Under the pieces are notes generated by a model. The model was given only the letters and a program-made list of their open reading frames with translations, made no database searches and was not told the DNA's origin. From positions 62,001 through 126,000 of the forward strand of contig NZ_JANHDM010000007.1 in NCBI RefSeq assembly GCF_024494685.1: a DNA stretch of 64,000 nt. The letters are read 5' to 3'. Shown here in pieces: positions 53,302 to 62,419 of the stretch. The position numbers were made by a program, and so were the translations under genes. The DNA comes from Halorubrum rubrum (GTDB lineage Archaea; Halobacteriota; Halobacteria; Halobacteriales; Haloferacaceae). The stretch's first letter is position 1. Each line of letters starts with the position of its first letter.

Positions 53302-54057
53302 GTGACGTACCGGTTGGACGAGATCGACCGACGGATCGTCCACGCGCTGATGGAGGACGCGCGCAACACCTCCGCGCCCATGATCGCGGAGGATCTGAAC
53401 GTCTCGGCGGCGACGGTTCGGAACCGGATCGACCGCCTCGAAGCGGAGGGCGTCATTCAGGGGTACACCGCCACCGTCGACTTCGAACGCGCGGGCGGAC
53501 GACTGACGTCGCTGTACATGTGTACCGTTCCCGCCGCCGAGCGCGAGCGACTCGCGCTGGCGGCTCGGTCGATTCCGGGCGTGATCAACGTCCGGGTGCT
53601 GATGGCCGGTCGACGTGACCTTCAGGTGGTCGCCGTCGGAAACGACACGCGGGACCTCAGGGAGATCGCGCGGTCACTCTCGGAGCTCGACATCCGGATC
53701 GAAGACGAGGAGCTCGTTCAAACGGAGATCCGGAGCCCGTACGCCGCCTTCGGCCCGGACGACGTCTCGGGTGTAGCCGAGGCGACCGACCTCGTGACGC
53801 TCGGCGACGGCACCGACGTGTTCGAGGTGGCCGTCGCCGAGGGAGCACCGATCGCCGGCACGAGCCTCGAGACCGCTCGCGAGAACGGAATACTCGCCGA
53901 CCAGGTCGTTCTGATCTCGATCGAACGCGACGGCCGGATCGTCCAACCCGAGGACGCGACCGTCATCGAGGCGGACGACGTCGTCACGCTGATCCCGCGG
54001 ACCGTCGCGGCCGACGAGGCGCTTGACGCGTTCCGGGAGCCGGACTCCACCGAGTGA
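53302..54057 (+). CDS. Lrp/AsnC-type regulator with C-terminal RCK (TrkA-C) domain
   Basis: A 251-residue protein from a GTG at 53302: AsnC helix-turn-helix (about 5-60: LDEIDRRIVHALMEDARN, SAATVRNRIDRLEAEGVI), Lrp ligand-binding alpha-beta domain (about 65-145), and a TrkA-C-like domain (about 165-245: VFEVAVAEGAPIAGTSL, ILADQVVLISIERDGRIVQP, VTLIPR). Lrp proteins sense amino acids; RCK-C domains usually sense ions or nucleotides. GGGGGTC lies about six bases before the GTG. The upstream permease is the obvious target. Confidence 0.85.
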   Translation: MTYRLDEIDRRIVHALMEDARNTSAPMIAEDLNVSAATVRNRIDRLEAEGVIQGYTATVDFERAGGRLTSLYMCTVPAAERERLALAARSIPGVINVRVLMAGRRDLQVVAVGNDTRDLREIARSLSELDIRIEDEELVQTEIRSPYAAFGPDDVSGVAEATDLVTLGDGTDVFEVAVAEGAPIAGTSLETARENGILADQVVLISIERDGRIVQPEDATVIEADDVVTLIPRTVAADEALDAFREPDSTE

Positions 54058-54085
54058 TCGTCGCACGGTCGCGATCGCGAGGGCT

Positions 54086-54832
54086 CTACGCCGACTCCGC
54101 CTCGACGTCCGTCGACTTCTCCGGTTCGTAGTCCCGCCGGACCACGATCACCGGATCGCCGGTTCGGTCGGCGATCCGATCGGGCAACGTTCCGAATATC
54201 CGGTCGCCCAGCCGCGATTCCGCCTGGTACATCACGACGGCGTCGTACTCGTCGGCGAGCCGGAGGATCTCCTCGTCGTGTTCTTCCCCCTCGATCACGA
54301 GGGTGTCGACCAGCGCCGCGTCCAACCCGGCCTCGATCATCCCCTCGCGCGTCTCCTCGACGATCGACTCGGCGCGCTCTCGCGGCTCGTCGCCCTCGGC
54401 CACGTGAAACAGCGTGACCTCCCGGGTCGACTCCTCACAGAGCACGTTGACGAACGCCGGGAGCCGAGAGAACTCCGCGACCGCCGGGATCGGAACGAGG
54501 ATCCGGTCTATTCCCTCCGTCGGAGCCGGGTTGAGCTCCGCCGCACAGCCCTCCTCGATCATGACTCGATCTATCGCGGTCGCCCGGTCCTTTCCGAAGA
54601 CCAACCGGGTCCGAACCGCGCTGCTCGTCTCGCGGAACGGCTCCGCGACCGCGTCGAGGGTCGCTTGCGCCTCCGCCTCGAACTGCTCGCGGGCCGCCTC
54701 CGTCGGGGTCTGTTCGGGAACCGCGAAATGGCCCATCACCACGACGTCGAGCGGGGCGAGGTCCCGAACGAGAACCGGAGCGATCGGCTCGGGATCGGGC
54801 AGTTCGAACGGGACGAGGATCGTGTCGCTCAT
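54086..54832 (-). CDS. Universal stress protein family protein, two-domain
   Basis: A 248-residue soluble protein. The first half is a diverged UspA-like fold; the second, from ILVPIPAVAEFSRL, ends DEYDAVVMYQAESRLGDRIFGTLPDRIADRTGDPVIVVRRD-like sequence with GDRIFGTLPDRI at the nucleotide loop. It is convergent with the Lrp-type gene, 28 bases away. The fused APC-USP protein at 9176 performs a similar pairing in one chain. Confidence 0.82.
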   Translation of the reverse strand: MSDTILVPFELPDPEPIAPVLVRDLAPLDVVVMGHFAVPEQTPTEAAREQFEAEAQATLDAVAEPFRETSSAVRTRLVFGKDRATAIDRVMIEEGCAAELNPAPTEGIDRILVPIPAVAEFSRLPAFVNVLCEESTREVTLFHVAEGDEPRERAESIVEETREGMIEAGLDAALVDTLVIEGEEHDEEILRLADEYDAVVMYQAESRLGDRIFGTLPDRIADRTGDPVIVVRRDYEPEKSTDVEAESA

Positions 54833-54931
54833 ACCGTTTCTCCGTGACCGACGAGAAAGTATCTACCGCCGATTCCCGATCGCCCGGCATCGATTCACGC
54901 GATCGGGTCCGCCTCTGCGGAGGTCCCCTCG

Positions 54932-56944
54932 TCAGCGTTCGGCCCCGTCGCTTCCGTCCTCCGATCCAGCGGCTCCGCGCTCCGCGATCCGGCGGGCGGT
55001 CTCGCTCAGCCTCCCGGTTCGCGGCGGACTCCCGGCGCCGTCGTCCGTCGCGACCGACCCGCTCCTCCCGCTCGAGTCGCCTTCCTCGATCGTCCCGTCG
55101 GTCGGCTCTTCGGTTGCGCTTCCGACCCCCTCGTCGGCCGGCCGCTCGGCCGTTCTCCCGGTCCACGCGTCGCCCCCGCCGAGTTCCTCCGGCGTCGCGT
55201 CCGGCGGATACGATCGTTCGCCGGTCGGAACGAACGCGGTCTCCACCTCCCGGACCGTCTCGCGGACGGCCGGCTCGTCCAGCCGGTCGGCGTACGCCTC
55301 GCGGATCAGGTCGGGAACGGCGTACGCGTAGTGACCCCGCCCCGCGTGGCGGATGAGCCCGGCCTTCCGGATCGGTCGGTGGCGACTGTAAGCGTGGCCG
55401 GCGTCTCCGTCGCCGCCGGCGTCGATGTGGGCGGCCACCGGATCGGAGACGCCCTCCCGGCGGTAGTGTCGCAACATCCCGCGTGACAGCTCCGGGAGCG
55501 CCTCGATCCGTCCGCGGAGCTCGTCGATGACCGCCTCGCGGGTGCCGAGCTCGATCGCGTCGTCGAACCGGAGGGCGCCCTCCGCGACGTCCGATCGCGT
55601 CACGGGGTCCACGTCGGCCGCGGGCGGACCGTCGGTCTCGTCCCCGGCGGATCCCTCCCGGTTCCCGTCGGTCCGATCGGTTCCTCCTTCGCCGTCGTCG
55701 GCTCTCGCCGTCGAGGCCTCCCCTTCCGCCTCCGTGTCCGCGATCCCGGCCGCGTCGGCCGTCCCTTCGCTCGTCGATCCCCCGTCGTCCATCCGCTCTC
55801 CCGTCGGTCCCTCGTCGTACTCGCCGAGCCCGGACTGGTTCAGGCGCTCCTCCGAGGCGACCGACCGCCCGGATCCCCCGCGGTAGGGGGCCTCCGCCTT
55901 GCCCAGAAGCGCCTGGGCGAACTGGTCGGCCATGTCGCTCAGATCGCGGGCCTCCTCCAGTTCGCCCTCGAGCTGGCGGATCCGTTGGTCCCGCTTCTCG
56001 AGTTCCTGGCGGAGGTCGGCGAGCTCGGACTCGCGGCGCGCCTTCTCGTCGGAGATGGACTGGAGCTCCCCGACGAGGTCGCTTGAGACCGACTTGAGCT
56101 CCGGTCGCTCGAAGTCGTCGAGTCCGGGCGTCGCGCCCGCGTCGAACGTCTCCTTGCGGTGGAACTGGATCCGGCGGATCGACTCGTCCCAGTCGGTCAT
56201 GAGGAAGGCCTCGCCGTCCCCGAGGTCCTCCACGGCGCTCGCGTACTTCGAGCCCAGAATCCGGCCGACCACCTTCGTGTCGTTGTCCCAGGTGAGCCGA
56301 TGCCAGCAGAGCCAGTCGCACTGGGTGATGAAGTCCTTCTTCACGTCGGCGGGCCGCTGGCTGATCCCGACGATCCCGAGGCCGTGTTTCCGGCCGCGCT
56401 TGCCCACCTTGATCAGCATCTTGCCCGTCTCGTCCATCCCGCCGCCCTCCGGGATGTACTCGTGACACTCCTCGACGACGAGCAGGAAGGGCTTCTTCAG
56501 GCGTTTCTCCTTGGCGAACAGCTGTTTGACGACTTCGAGGAGCAGTTCGTTCGCGGTGTCCTCCTCGAGGTAACCCGAGACGTCGAGGATGATCGGGACG
56601 TTCTGTTCCAGCGCGAGGTTCGCCAGCTTCTCGGCGTGTTCGGGGGAAACGACGATGTCGCACTCGTCGTCCGCGCCGGCGTGGAGGATCTCATACTCTT
56701 CCTTTAATCCGTAATACTCGCCGTCCGTGTCGACGATCATGACGGGAAAACCGTTGGATAACAAGTTCTCGATGACGACGCTCGCGGTGTTGCTCTTGCC
56801 GGAGCCGCTCTTGCCGGTGATGAACGACCGGCCGGTGAGCACGTCGACGACCGGAAGCTCGACCGGCGATCCCGGCTCCGCCGTCGCGTCGCCGCCGATC
56901 CCCTCGCTGACGTCCGCGACGTGGATCGTCTCCTGCTCGGTCAT
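54932..56944 (-). CDS. herA: HerA-family ATPase (DUF87) with C-terminal winged-helix-like region
   Basis: A 670-residue FtsK/HerA-type ATPase. Walker A is GKSGSGKS (44-51), Walker B FLLVVEECHEY (about 153-163), and QRPADVKKDFITQC carries the arginine and sensor region. A coiled coil (about 300-345) follows, then a disordered acidic stretch, then a helical domain (about 500-570: LSRGMLRHYRREGVSD, IRKAGLIRHAGRGHYAYAV) resembling a winged helix. HerA translocates DNA in end resection with NurA, but no nurA gene is adjacent. A role outside resection is possible. Confidence 0.88.
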   Translation of the reverse strand: MTEQETIHVADVSEGIGGDATAEPGSPVELPVVDVLTGRSFITGKSGSGKSNTASVVIENLLSNGFPVMIVDTDGEYYGLKEEYEILHAGADDECDIVVSPEHAEKLANLALEQNVPIILDVSGYLEEDTANELLLEVVKQLFAKEKRLKKPFLLVVEECHEYIPEGGGMDETGKMLIKVGKRGRKHGLGIVGISQRPADVKKDFITQCDWLCWHRLTWDNDTKVVGRILGSKYASAVEDLGDGEAFLMTDWDESIRRIQFHRKETFDAGATPGLDDFERPELKSVSSDLVGELQSISDEKARRESELADLRQELEKRDQRIRQLEGELEEARDLSDMADQFAQALLGKAEAPYRGGSGRSVASEERLNQSGLGEYDEGPTGERMDDGGSTSEGTADAAGIADTEAEGEASTARADDGEGGTDRTDGNREGSAGDETDGPPAADVDPVTRSDVAEGALRFDDAIELGTREAVIDELRGRIEALPELSRGMLRHYRREGVSDPVAAHIDAGGDGDAGHAYSRHRPIRKAGLIRHAGRGHYAYAVPDLIREAYADRLDEPAVRETVREVETAFVPTGERSYPPDATPEELGGGDAWTGRTAERPADEGVGSATEEPTDGTIEEGDSSGRSGSVATDDGAGSPPRTGRLSETARRIAERGAAGSEDGSDGAER

Positions 56945-57064
56945 ACCCGTGACAGGTAGCGCCCTCGTGATAAACTATCGCCTCGATGCGTGCCGACGAG
57001 GGGACGACGCCACGAGGGACCCGAACCCGCAACGACTTACACCCCGCCGGCCGATCCCGGATCC

Positions 57065-57673
57065 ATGCCCACGGTCCAGGACCTCATCGACCGGCTCGAG
57101 ACGGAAGCGGCGGCGGACGCCGACCCGGAGACGACCCCCGACGTGGGGATCGTCATGGGCTCCGACTCCGACCTCCCGACGATGGAGGGCGCGTACGACG
57201 CGCTCTCGGAGCTCGGGTTCGCGGAACAGACCGACTTCCACGACGCGCCCGACGCGCGGTTCACCTTCGAGAGCTACGTCGTCTCCGCGCACCGGACGCC
57301 CGAACTCATGTACGCCTACGGCGAGACCGCCGCGGCCCGCGGGCTCGACGTGATCGTCGCGGGCGCGGGCGGGAAGTCGGCGGACCTCCCGAACATGACC
57401 GCCTCCATCGCGTACCCGATCCCCGTGATCGGCGTGCCGGTCCAGGAGAAGTCGGTGGACTCCGTGATCGGGATGCCGACCGGCGCGCCCATCGTCGCCG
57501 TCGACGCCGGCAAGTCGTTCAACGCCGGGCTGTCGGCCGCCCAGGTGCTCGCGCGCGAACACGACGAGATCGAAGAGCGGCTGGTCGACTACCACGAGGA
57601 CCTCAAGGGCGGCGTCGCCGACGTCTCCGCCGACCTCCACGACCTGGGGATCGACGGCTTCCGGGATCGATAA
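57065..57673 (+). CDS. purE: N5-CAIR mutase / AIR carboxylase PurE
   Basis: A 202-residue enzyme of purine synthesis. IVMGSDSDLPTM is the substrate phosphate loop, SAHRTPELMY carries the catalytic His, and GAGGKSADLPNMTAS completes the site. The N-terminal 25 residues (VQDLIDRLETEAAADADPET) are an added acidic tail. It starts at ATG 57065. The partner purK, needed by the N5-CAIR route, is not in the window. Confidence 0.95.
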   Translation: MPTVQDLIDRLETEAAADADPETTPDVGIVMGSDSDLPTMEGAYDALSELGFAEQTDFHDAPDARFTFESYVVSAHRTPELMYAYGETAAARGLDVIVAGAGGKSADLPNMTASIAYPIPVIGVPVQEKSVDSVIGMPTGAPIVAVDAGKSFNAGLSAAQVLAREHDEIEERLVDYHEDLKGGVADVSADLHDLGIDGFRDR

Positions 57674-57699
57674 GCGGGTGCTGTCGCGGTGATCTGCTT

Positions 57700-57865
57700 C
57701 AACGCCCCAGCCCCTTTGAGTCCCACCCTTCCCGCACCTCACGCCTCCCCAGCCTCGGCCGACGGGCCTCCCGGATAAGCCGCTTCGGCCCGTCGCCTCC
57801 CTCGCGGGCTGGCTCGCGGTCGCCGGGGGCGACCGCTCGCAGGCGCGCCGACCGCACCGCGCGTC
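57700..57865 (-). repeat. Dispersed intergenic element, copy E
   Basis: On the minus strand it starts CGGTGCGGTCGGCGCGCCTG, then GAGCGGTCGCCCCCGGCGACC hairpin, GAGGCTGGGGAGGCGTGAGG, TGCGGG, GTGGGACTCAAAGGGG and CTGGGGCGTTG. The terminal hairpin is lost and the last two blocks abut. It lies between purE and the nuo operon on the same strand, in a 390-base gap. Bases 57866-58015 show no other recognisable feature. Confidence 0.7.
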
Positions 57866-58019
57866 GATTTAGATGCTTCCGCCGTCGTCGCCGCCGGCAG
57901 CGCTCGCCGCTCGCTGCGATCCGGTCGTCGGATCGACGGCTGTCAGTCGGTTCGATGCCGCTCGGACCGGAAACGGGCGATACCGGCCCGCTCGCCCGCG
58001 GGCACACAAGTCTCAACGC

Positions 58020-58026
58020 TTATGAG
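58020..58026 (+). promoter_or_regulatory. Likely promoter of the nuo operon
   Basis: CGCTTATGAGG is the best TATA match before nuoA; a start near 58048 would give a leader of about 15 bases, and CGGAGA a few bases before the ATG at 58064 is a Shine-Dalgarno-like site. Confidence 0.4.
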
Positions 58027-58063
58027 GGGGCGGTCCAAACCCTCGCACGTTACGGAGACCTAT

Positions 58064-58483
58064 ATGAGCGATTGGATAGCGATCGGCGCCTTGGCGGCCG
58101 TCGGCCTGCTCATCCCGATAGGGATGATGACCGTGTCGGCGTTGCTCCGTCCGAGCGTGCCTGAGACCGGCAAGAGTACCACCTACGAGTCCGGCGAGAC
58201 CCCGACGGGCGGGACGCGGATCCGGTTCAACATCCAGTATTACATGGTCGCGTTGCTGTTCGTCGTCTTCGACATCGAGACCGTGTTGCTGTTCCCGTGG
58301 GCCGTCATCTACCGCCCGGCGATCGAGGCGGGCGTCCCCATGGCGGACCTGCTGTGGCCGATGTTGGCCTTCGTCGGGATCCTCGCGATCGGGCTCGGCT
58401 GGGCGTGGCGGACCGGCGCGGTCGAGTGGACCCGCAGCTCCCGTGCGGCCAGCAGGAAGACGGAGCGTGACATCAACACATGA
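58064..58483 (+). CDS. nuoA: NADH-quinone oxidoreductase-like subunit A
   Basis: A 139-residue membrane subunit of complex I with three spans (about 6-27, 65-87, 97-118). The conserved loop YESGETPTGGTRIRFNIQYY and VFDIETVLLFPWAV are NuoA signatures. It opens the operon and its stop overlaps the nuoB ATG by four bases. ATG 58064 was preferred to one at 58022 because the first span begins right after it. Confidence 0.95.
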   Translation: MSDWIAIGALAAVGLLIPIGMMTVSALLRPSVPETGKSTTYESGETPTGGTRIRFNIQYYMVALLFVVFDIETVLLFPWAVIYRPAIEAGVPMADLLWPMLAFVGILAIGLGWAWRTGAVEWTRSSRAASRKTERDINT

Positions 58484-59178
58484 GCAGCGATCAACCCTTC
58501 ATCACCGACGAATCGCGCGTGGTAACGGAGACCCGCGACAGCCGCATGGAGGGGCAGGGGGACCGCTTCAACTCCCGGCTCCGGGAGGCGTTCGGCTCCT
58601 CTCCCTTCATCCTCACCAAGTTCGACAAGTTCCTGAACTGGTGTCGCGGCTCCTCGATGTTCATGCTACAGTTCGGCATCGCCTGCTGTAGCATCGAGAT
58701 GATGCACACCTACGCGGTGAAACACGACCTCGACCGGTTCGGCAGCGGGGTCCCCCGCGCGTCGCCGCGACAGGCGGACGTGATGATCGTCCCCGGAACG
58801 ATCGTCTCGAAGTTCGCCCCGCGGATGAAACGCGTCTACGACCAGATGCCCGAGCCGAAGTTCGTCGTCGGGATGGGGTCGTGTACCATCTCCGGCGGCC
58901 CGTTCCAGGAGGGGTACAACGTGATCAAGGGCGCGGAGGAGGTCATCCCGATCGACATCCACGTCCCCGGCTGCCCGCCGCGTCCGGAGGCGCTCGTCTA
59001 CGGGGTCGTCAAGCTCCAGGAACGCATCGCGAACGGCGAGGCCGCCCCCGTGACGGTGAAGCCGTACGAGCTCGAGGAGTTCTCCGACCTCGAGAAGGAC
59101 GAACTCGTCGAGACGCTCGCCGACCAGATCGACGAGGACGAACTCGTCATGCGGTACAACTTCGCCGATTCACCATGA
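58480..59178 (+). CDS. nuoB: NADH-quinone oxidoreductase-like subunit B
   Basis: A 232-residue peripheral subunit that holds iron-sulfur cluster N2 next to the quinone site. The four cluster cysteines are in [11 protein letters not shown] (69, 70), [10 protein letters not shown] and [30 protein letters not shown] is conserved. A 40-residue N-terminal extension precedes the fold. It overlaps nuoA and nuoCD (ATGA at both ends). Confidence 0.97.
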   Translation: MSSDQPFITDESRVVTETRDSRMEGQGDRFNSRLREAFGSSPFILTKFDKFLNWCRGSSMFMLQFGIACCSIEMMHTYAVKHDLDRFGSGVPRASPRQADVMIVPGTIVSKFAPRMKRVYDQMPEPKFVVGMGSCTISGGPFQEGYNVIKGAEEVIPIDIHVPGCPPRPEALVYGVVKLQERIANGEAAPVTVKPYELEEFSDLEKDELVETLADQIDEDELVMRYNFADSP

Positions 59179-60842
59179 GCCTCGAAGTACCAGACACCAC
59201 GGAGACGGACGCGGTCCCCGAGCGCACCCCGGACGAGCTGGAGGCGCTGCTCGGCGACCTCGTCATCGATCGCGACGACCACCTGAACGCGCCCGGCTTC
59301 GTGATCCGACCGGACGCCGTCCAGGAGACGCTCTCGACGCTCAAGTCGGAGGCGGGCTACGACCACCTGTCGCTCGTCACGGCCCAGGAGTACGAGAACC
59401 GGTACGAGTCGATCTACCACCTGAAGAAGTTCGACGATCCGACCCAGGAGGTCAGCGTGGTCGTGCCCGCGGACAAGGACGAGCCGGTCTCGGAGTCGGG
59501 CGAGGCGGTCTTCCGGACGGCGGACTGGCACGAGCGGGAGGCGTACGACCTGATCGGGATCGAGTACGACGACCACCCCGACCTCCGGCGGATCCTGTTG
59601 CCCGAGACGTGGCAGGGTCACCCCCTGTCTCTGGACTACGACAGGGACCGCCCGCAGATCGCCACGCTTCCGGAGCACGCCAACCCGCTCGAGGATCACC
59701 ACCACGACTCGGAGTCGGACACGATGTTCCTCAACATCGGGCCGCACCACCCGGCGACCCACGGCGTCCTCCACCTGAAGACGATCCTCGACGGCGAGCA
59801 GGTGATCGACGTGGAGCCGGACATCGGCTACCTTCACCGGTGTGAAGAGCAGATGGCCCAGTCGGGCACCTACCGCCACCAGATCATGCCGTACCCCGAC
59901 CGCTGGGACTACATCTCGGCGGGCCTGCTCAACGAGTGGGCGTACGCGCGGGCGGCCGAGGACCTCGCGGACATCGAGGTCCCCGAGTACGCGCAGGTGA
60001 TCCGCACCATGGGGGCCGAGATGTGTCGGATCGCCGCGCACATGCTCGCGCTCGCGACGTTCGCGCTCGACGTGAACGGCGACTTCACCGCGACGTTCAT
60101 GTACGCGATCAACGACCGCGAGCGCGTCCAGGACCTCCTCGAGGACCTGACGGGCCAGCGGCTGATGTTCAACTACTTCCGGCTCGGCGGGGTCGTCTGG
60201 GACCTCCCCGAACCCCGCGGGGAGTTCTTCTCGAAGACGCGGGACTTCCTCGACCAGCTCCCCGGCTCCGTCGAGGAGTACCACGACCTGGTCACCGCGA
60301 ACGAGATCTTCCAGATGCGGACGATCGACACGGGCATCCTGCCGCCGGAGGTCGCGAAGAACTACGGCGCGACCGGACCGGTCGCCCGTGGTTCCGGGAT
60401 CGACTACGACCTGCGTCGCGACGATCCATATGGGTACTACGACGAGCTCGACTGGGACGTGGTGACCGAGGACGGCTGTGACAACTACTCGCGGCTGCTC
60501 GTCCGGATGCGGGAAGTGGAGGAGTCCGCGAAGATCATCGAGCAGTGCGTCGACCTGCTCGAGGACTGGCCCGAGGACGAACGCAACATCCAGGCCAACG
60601 TCCCGCGCACGCTGCGTCCCGACGACGACACCGAGATCTACCGCGCGGTCGAGGCCGCCAAGGGCGAACTCGGCATCTACATGCGCGCGGACGGCACCGA
60701 CAAACCCGCCCGCTTCAAGATCCGGTCGCCGTGCTTCTCGAACCTCCAGACGCTGCCGGAGATGGCCAACGGCGAGTACATCCCCGACGTGATCGCCGCG
60801 TTGGGGAGCCTCGACATCGTGCTCGGGGAGGTGGACCGCTGA
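59175..60842 (+). CDS. nuoCD: NADH-quinone oxidoreductase-like fused subunit CD
   Basis: A 555-residue fusion of the 30-kDa (NuoC) and 49-kDa (NuoD) subunits, as in haloarchaea and enterobacteria. The NuoC part (about 1-180) ends ADWHEREAYDLIGIEYDDHPDLRRILLPE-like sequence with EREAYDLIGI; the NuoD part (from about 185) has NIGPHHPATHGVLHL, GYLHRCEEQMAQ and C-terminal LGSLDIVLGEVDR. These form the quinone cavity. It overlaps nuoB by four bases and nuoH by one. Confidence 0.97.
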   Translation: MSLEVPDTTETDAVPERTPDELEALLGDLVIDRDDHLNAPGFVIRPDAVQETLSTLKSEAGYDHLSLVTAQEYENRYESIYHLKKFDDPTQEVSVVVPADKDEPVSESGEAVFRTADWHEREAYDLIGIEYDDHPDLRRILLPETWQGHPLSLDYDRDRPQIATLPEHANPLEDHHHDSESDTMFLNIGPHHPATHGVLHLKTILDGEQVIDVEPDIGYLHRCEEQMAQSGTYRHQIMPYPDRWDYISAGLLNEWAYARAAEDLADIEVPEYAQVIRTMGAEMCRIAAHMLALATFALDVNGDFTATFMYAINDRERVQDLLEDLTGQRLMFNYFRLGGVVWDLPEPRGEFFSKTRDFLDQLPGSVEEYHDLVTANEIFQMRTIDTGILPPEVAKNYGATGPVARGSGIDYDLRRDDPYGYYDELDWDVVTEDGCDNYSRLLVRMREVEESAKIIEQCVDLLEDWPEDERNIQANVPRTLRPDDDTEIYRAVEAAKGELGIYMRADGTDKPARFKIRSPCFSNLQTLPEMANGEYIPDVIAALGSLDIVLGEVDR

Positions 60843-61909
60843 TGGGAACGGTACAGCTGTTCCCGGAGTTCGTCTCGGAGACGCTCGGGCTCTCGGGCGT
60901 GCTCGGCGACGTCGTCGGGTCGCTCGTCGCCGCCGCGGTCGTCGGGAACATCGTGCTCGCGTTCACCGGCGTCGCCGGTCCGTGGGCGAAACGGAAGATA
61001 ACGGCGGCGTTCACCGACCGGATCGCCGTCAACCGGATCGGTCCGTTCGGACTGCTCATCATCCCGGCGGCGGCCGTCCAGCTGCTCGCGAAGGAGCTCA
61101 TCGTCCCCGAGGGCGTCGACCGTCCGACGTGGGACCTCGCGCCGCTCGTGTTGCCCGCGTCGGCGCTGCTCGGCTTCTCCGTGATCCCGATGGGACGGCT
61201 CGGTCCGGTGAACCTCCAGATCGCCGACCCCGAGGTCGGGCTGGCGCTGGTGTTCGCGTTCGCCTCCATCGCGTCGATCTCGCTGGTGATGGCCGGCTAC
61301 GCCTCGAACAACAAGTACTCCATGCTGGGCGGGCTTCGCGCGGTCGCACAGAACCTCGCGTACGAGATCCCGCTCATCGTGACCGCGATGTCCGTCGTGA
61401 TCTTCGCGGGGACGCTCCAGACCAGCGGCATCGTCGCCGCGCAGGGAGACGTCCTGTTCAGCGTCGTCGGCTTCGACGTGCCGACGTGGTACGCCTTCGT
61501 GAACCCGTTCGCGTTCGTGTTGTTCCTCACGGCGAACATGGCTGAGATCGGTCGGAATCCGTTCGACATCCCGGAGGCCCCGACGGAGATCGTCGCGGGG
61601 TACCAGACCGAGTACTCCTCGGCGTATTTCGTGTTGTTCTATCTGGGAGAGTTCGTCCACATCTTCCTCGGCGGGGCGATCCTCGCCGTGACGTTCCTCG
61701 GCGGGGCGTCCGGCCCCGGACCGGAGAGCATCGGCTTCCTCTGGTTCGTGGTGAAGATCTGGGGCTTCTTCCTGTTCACGCAGTGGGCGCGCTCGGCGCT
61801 TCCACGCGTCCGCATCGACCAGCTGATCGAGATCGGCTGGAAGGGAATGCTGGTGCTGTCGTTCGCAAACCTGGTGCTCACGGCCGTAATCGTGGGGGTG
61901 ATCGCGTAA
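60842..61909 (+). CDS. nuoH: NADH-quinone oxidoreductase-like subunit H
   Basis: A 355-residue membrane subunit with eight or nine spans, joining the quinone chamber to the proton pumps. Signatures: RIAVNRIGPFGLL, GYASNNKYSMLGGLRAVAQ, EIPLIVTAMSV and NPFDIPEAPTEIVAGYQTEYS. The start overlaps the nuoCD stop by one base (TGATG). Residue runs and length are normal for the family. Confidence 0.97.
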   Translation: MGTVQLFPEFVSETLGLSGVLGDVVGSLVAAAVVGNIVLAFTGVAGPWAKRKITAAFTDRIAVNRIGPFGLLIIPAAAVQLLAKELIVPEGVDRPTWDLAPLVLPASALLGFSVIPMGRLGPVNLQIADPEVGLALVFAFASIASISLVMAGYASNNKYSMLGGLRAVAQNLAYEIPLIVTAMSVVIFAGTLQTSGIVAAQGDVLFSVVGFDVPTWYAFVNPFAFVLFLTANMAEIGRNPFDIPEAPTEIVAGYQTEYSSAYFVLFYLGEFVHIFLGGAILAVTFLGGASGPGPESIGFLWFVVKIWGFFLFTQWARSALPRVRIDQLIEIGWKGMLVLSFANLVLTAVIVGVIA

Positions 61910-62370
61910 TGATCGGACTCATGAAATCGATGGCGACGACGATGAAACACGCGCTCGACGGGACGACGTTCACGGTGGAATACCCGGAGGACGCACCCGA
62001 CGTGAGCCCGCGGTTCCGCGGGGTTCACAAGTTCAGCCAGGAGCGGTGTATCTGGTGTCGGCAGTGCGAGAACGTCTGCCCGAACGACACGATCCAGATC
62101 GTTCAGGACGACCAGCGTAACGGCGAGCAGTATAACCTCCACATCGGGCAGTGTATCTACTGCCGGCTGTGTGAGGAGGTCTGTCCCGTCGACGCCATCC
62201 TGTTGACGCAGAACTTCGAGTTCACCGCGGACTCGAAAGACGAGTTCGTCTACAACAAAGAACAGCTCAAGAACGTCCCGTGGTACAAGGGAATCGACCC
62301 GCTGGAGTCCCGGAACCCCGATCGCGGCGCGTGGATCGGGGAGGGAGACGGCGAAGTCGACTACCAGTAA
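61909..62370 (+). CDS. nuoI: NADH-quinone oxidoreductase-like subunit I (two 4Fe-4S clusters)
   Basis: A 153-residue ferredoxin-like subunit with two classical motifs: CIWCRQCENVCP (Cys 47, 50, 53, 57) and CIYCRLCEEVCP (Cys 82, 85, 88, 92), holding clusters N6a and N6b. In a complex without the NADH module these are the likely entry point of electrons. It overlaps the nuoH stop by one base. Confidence 0.97.
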   Translation: MIGLMKSMATTMKHALDGTTFTVEYPEDAPDVSPRFRGVHKFSQERCIWCRQCENVCPNDTIQIVQDDQRNGEQYNLHIGQCIYCRLCEEVCPVDAILLTQNFEFTADSKDEFVYNKEQLKNVPWYKGIDPLESRNPDRGAWIGEGDGEVDYQ

Positions 62371-62419
62371 CGGGCGTATCTCGAAATCTTCAAAGGGACA
62401 CTGATAGGAGGGTTATACA

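Noticed and set aside
54435-56663. A 742-codon frame on the minus strand overlapping the HerA gene.
   Set aside because: Arg- and Gly-rich shift of the HerA reading frame with no recognisable domain; the HerA frame has all ATPase motifs.
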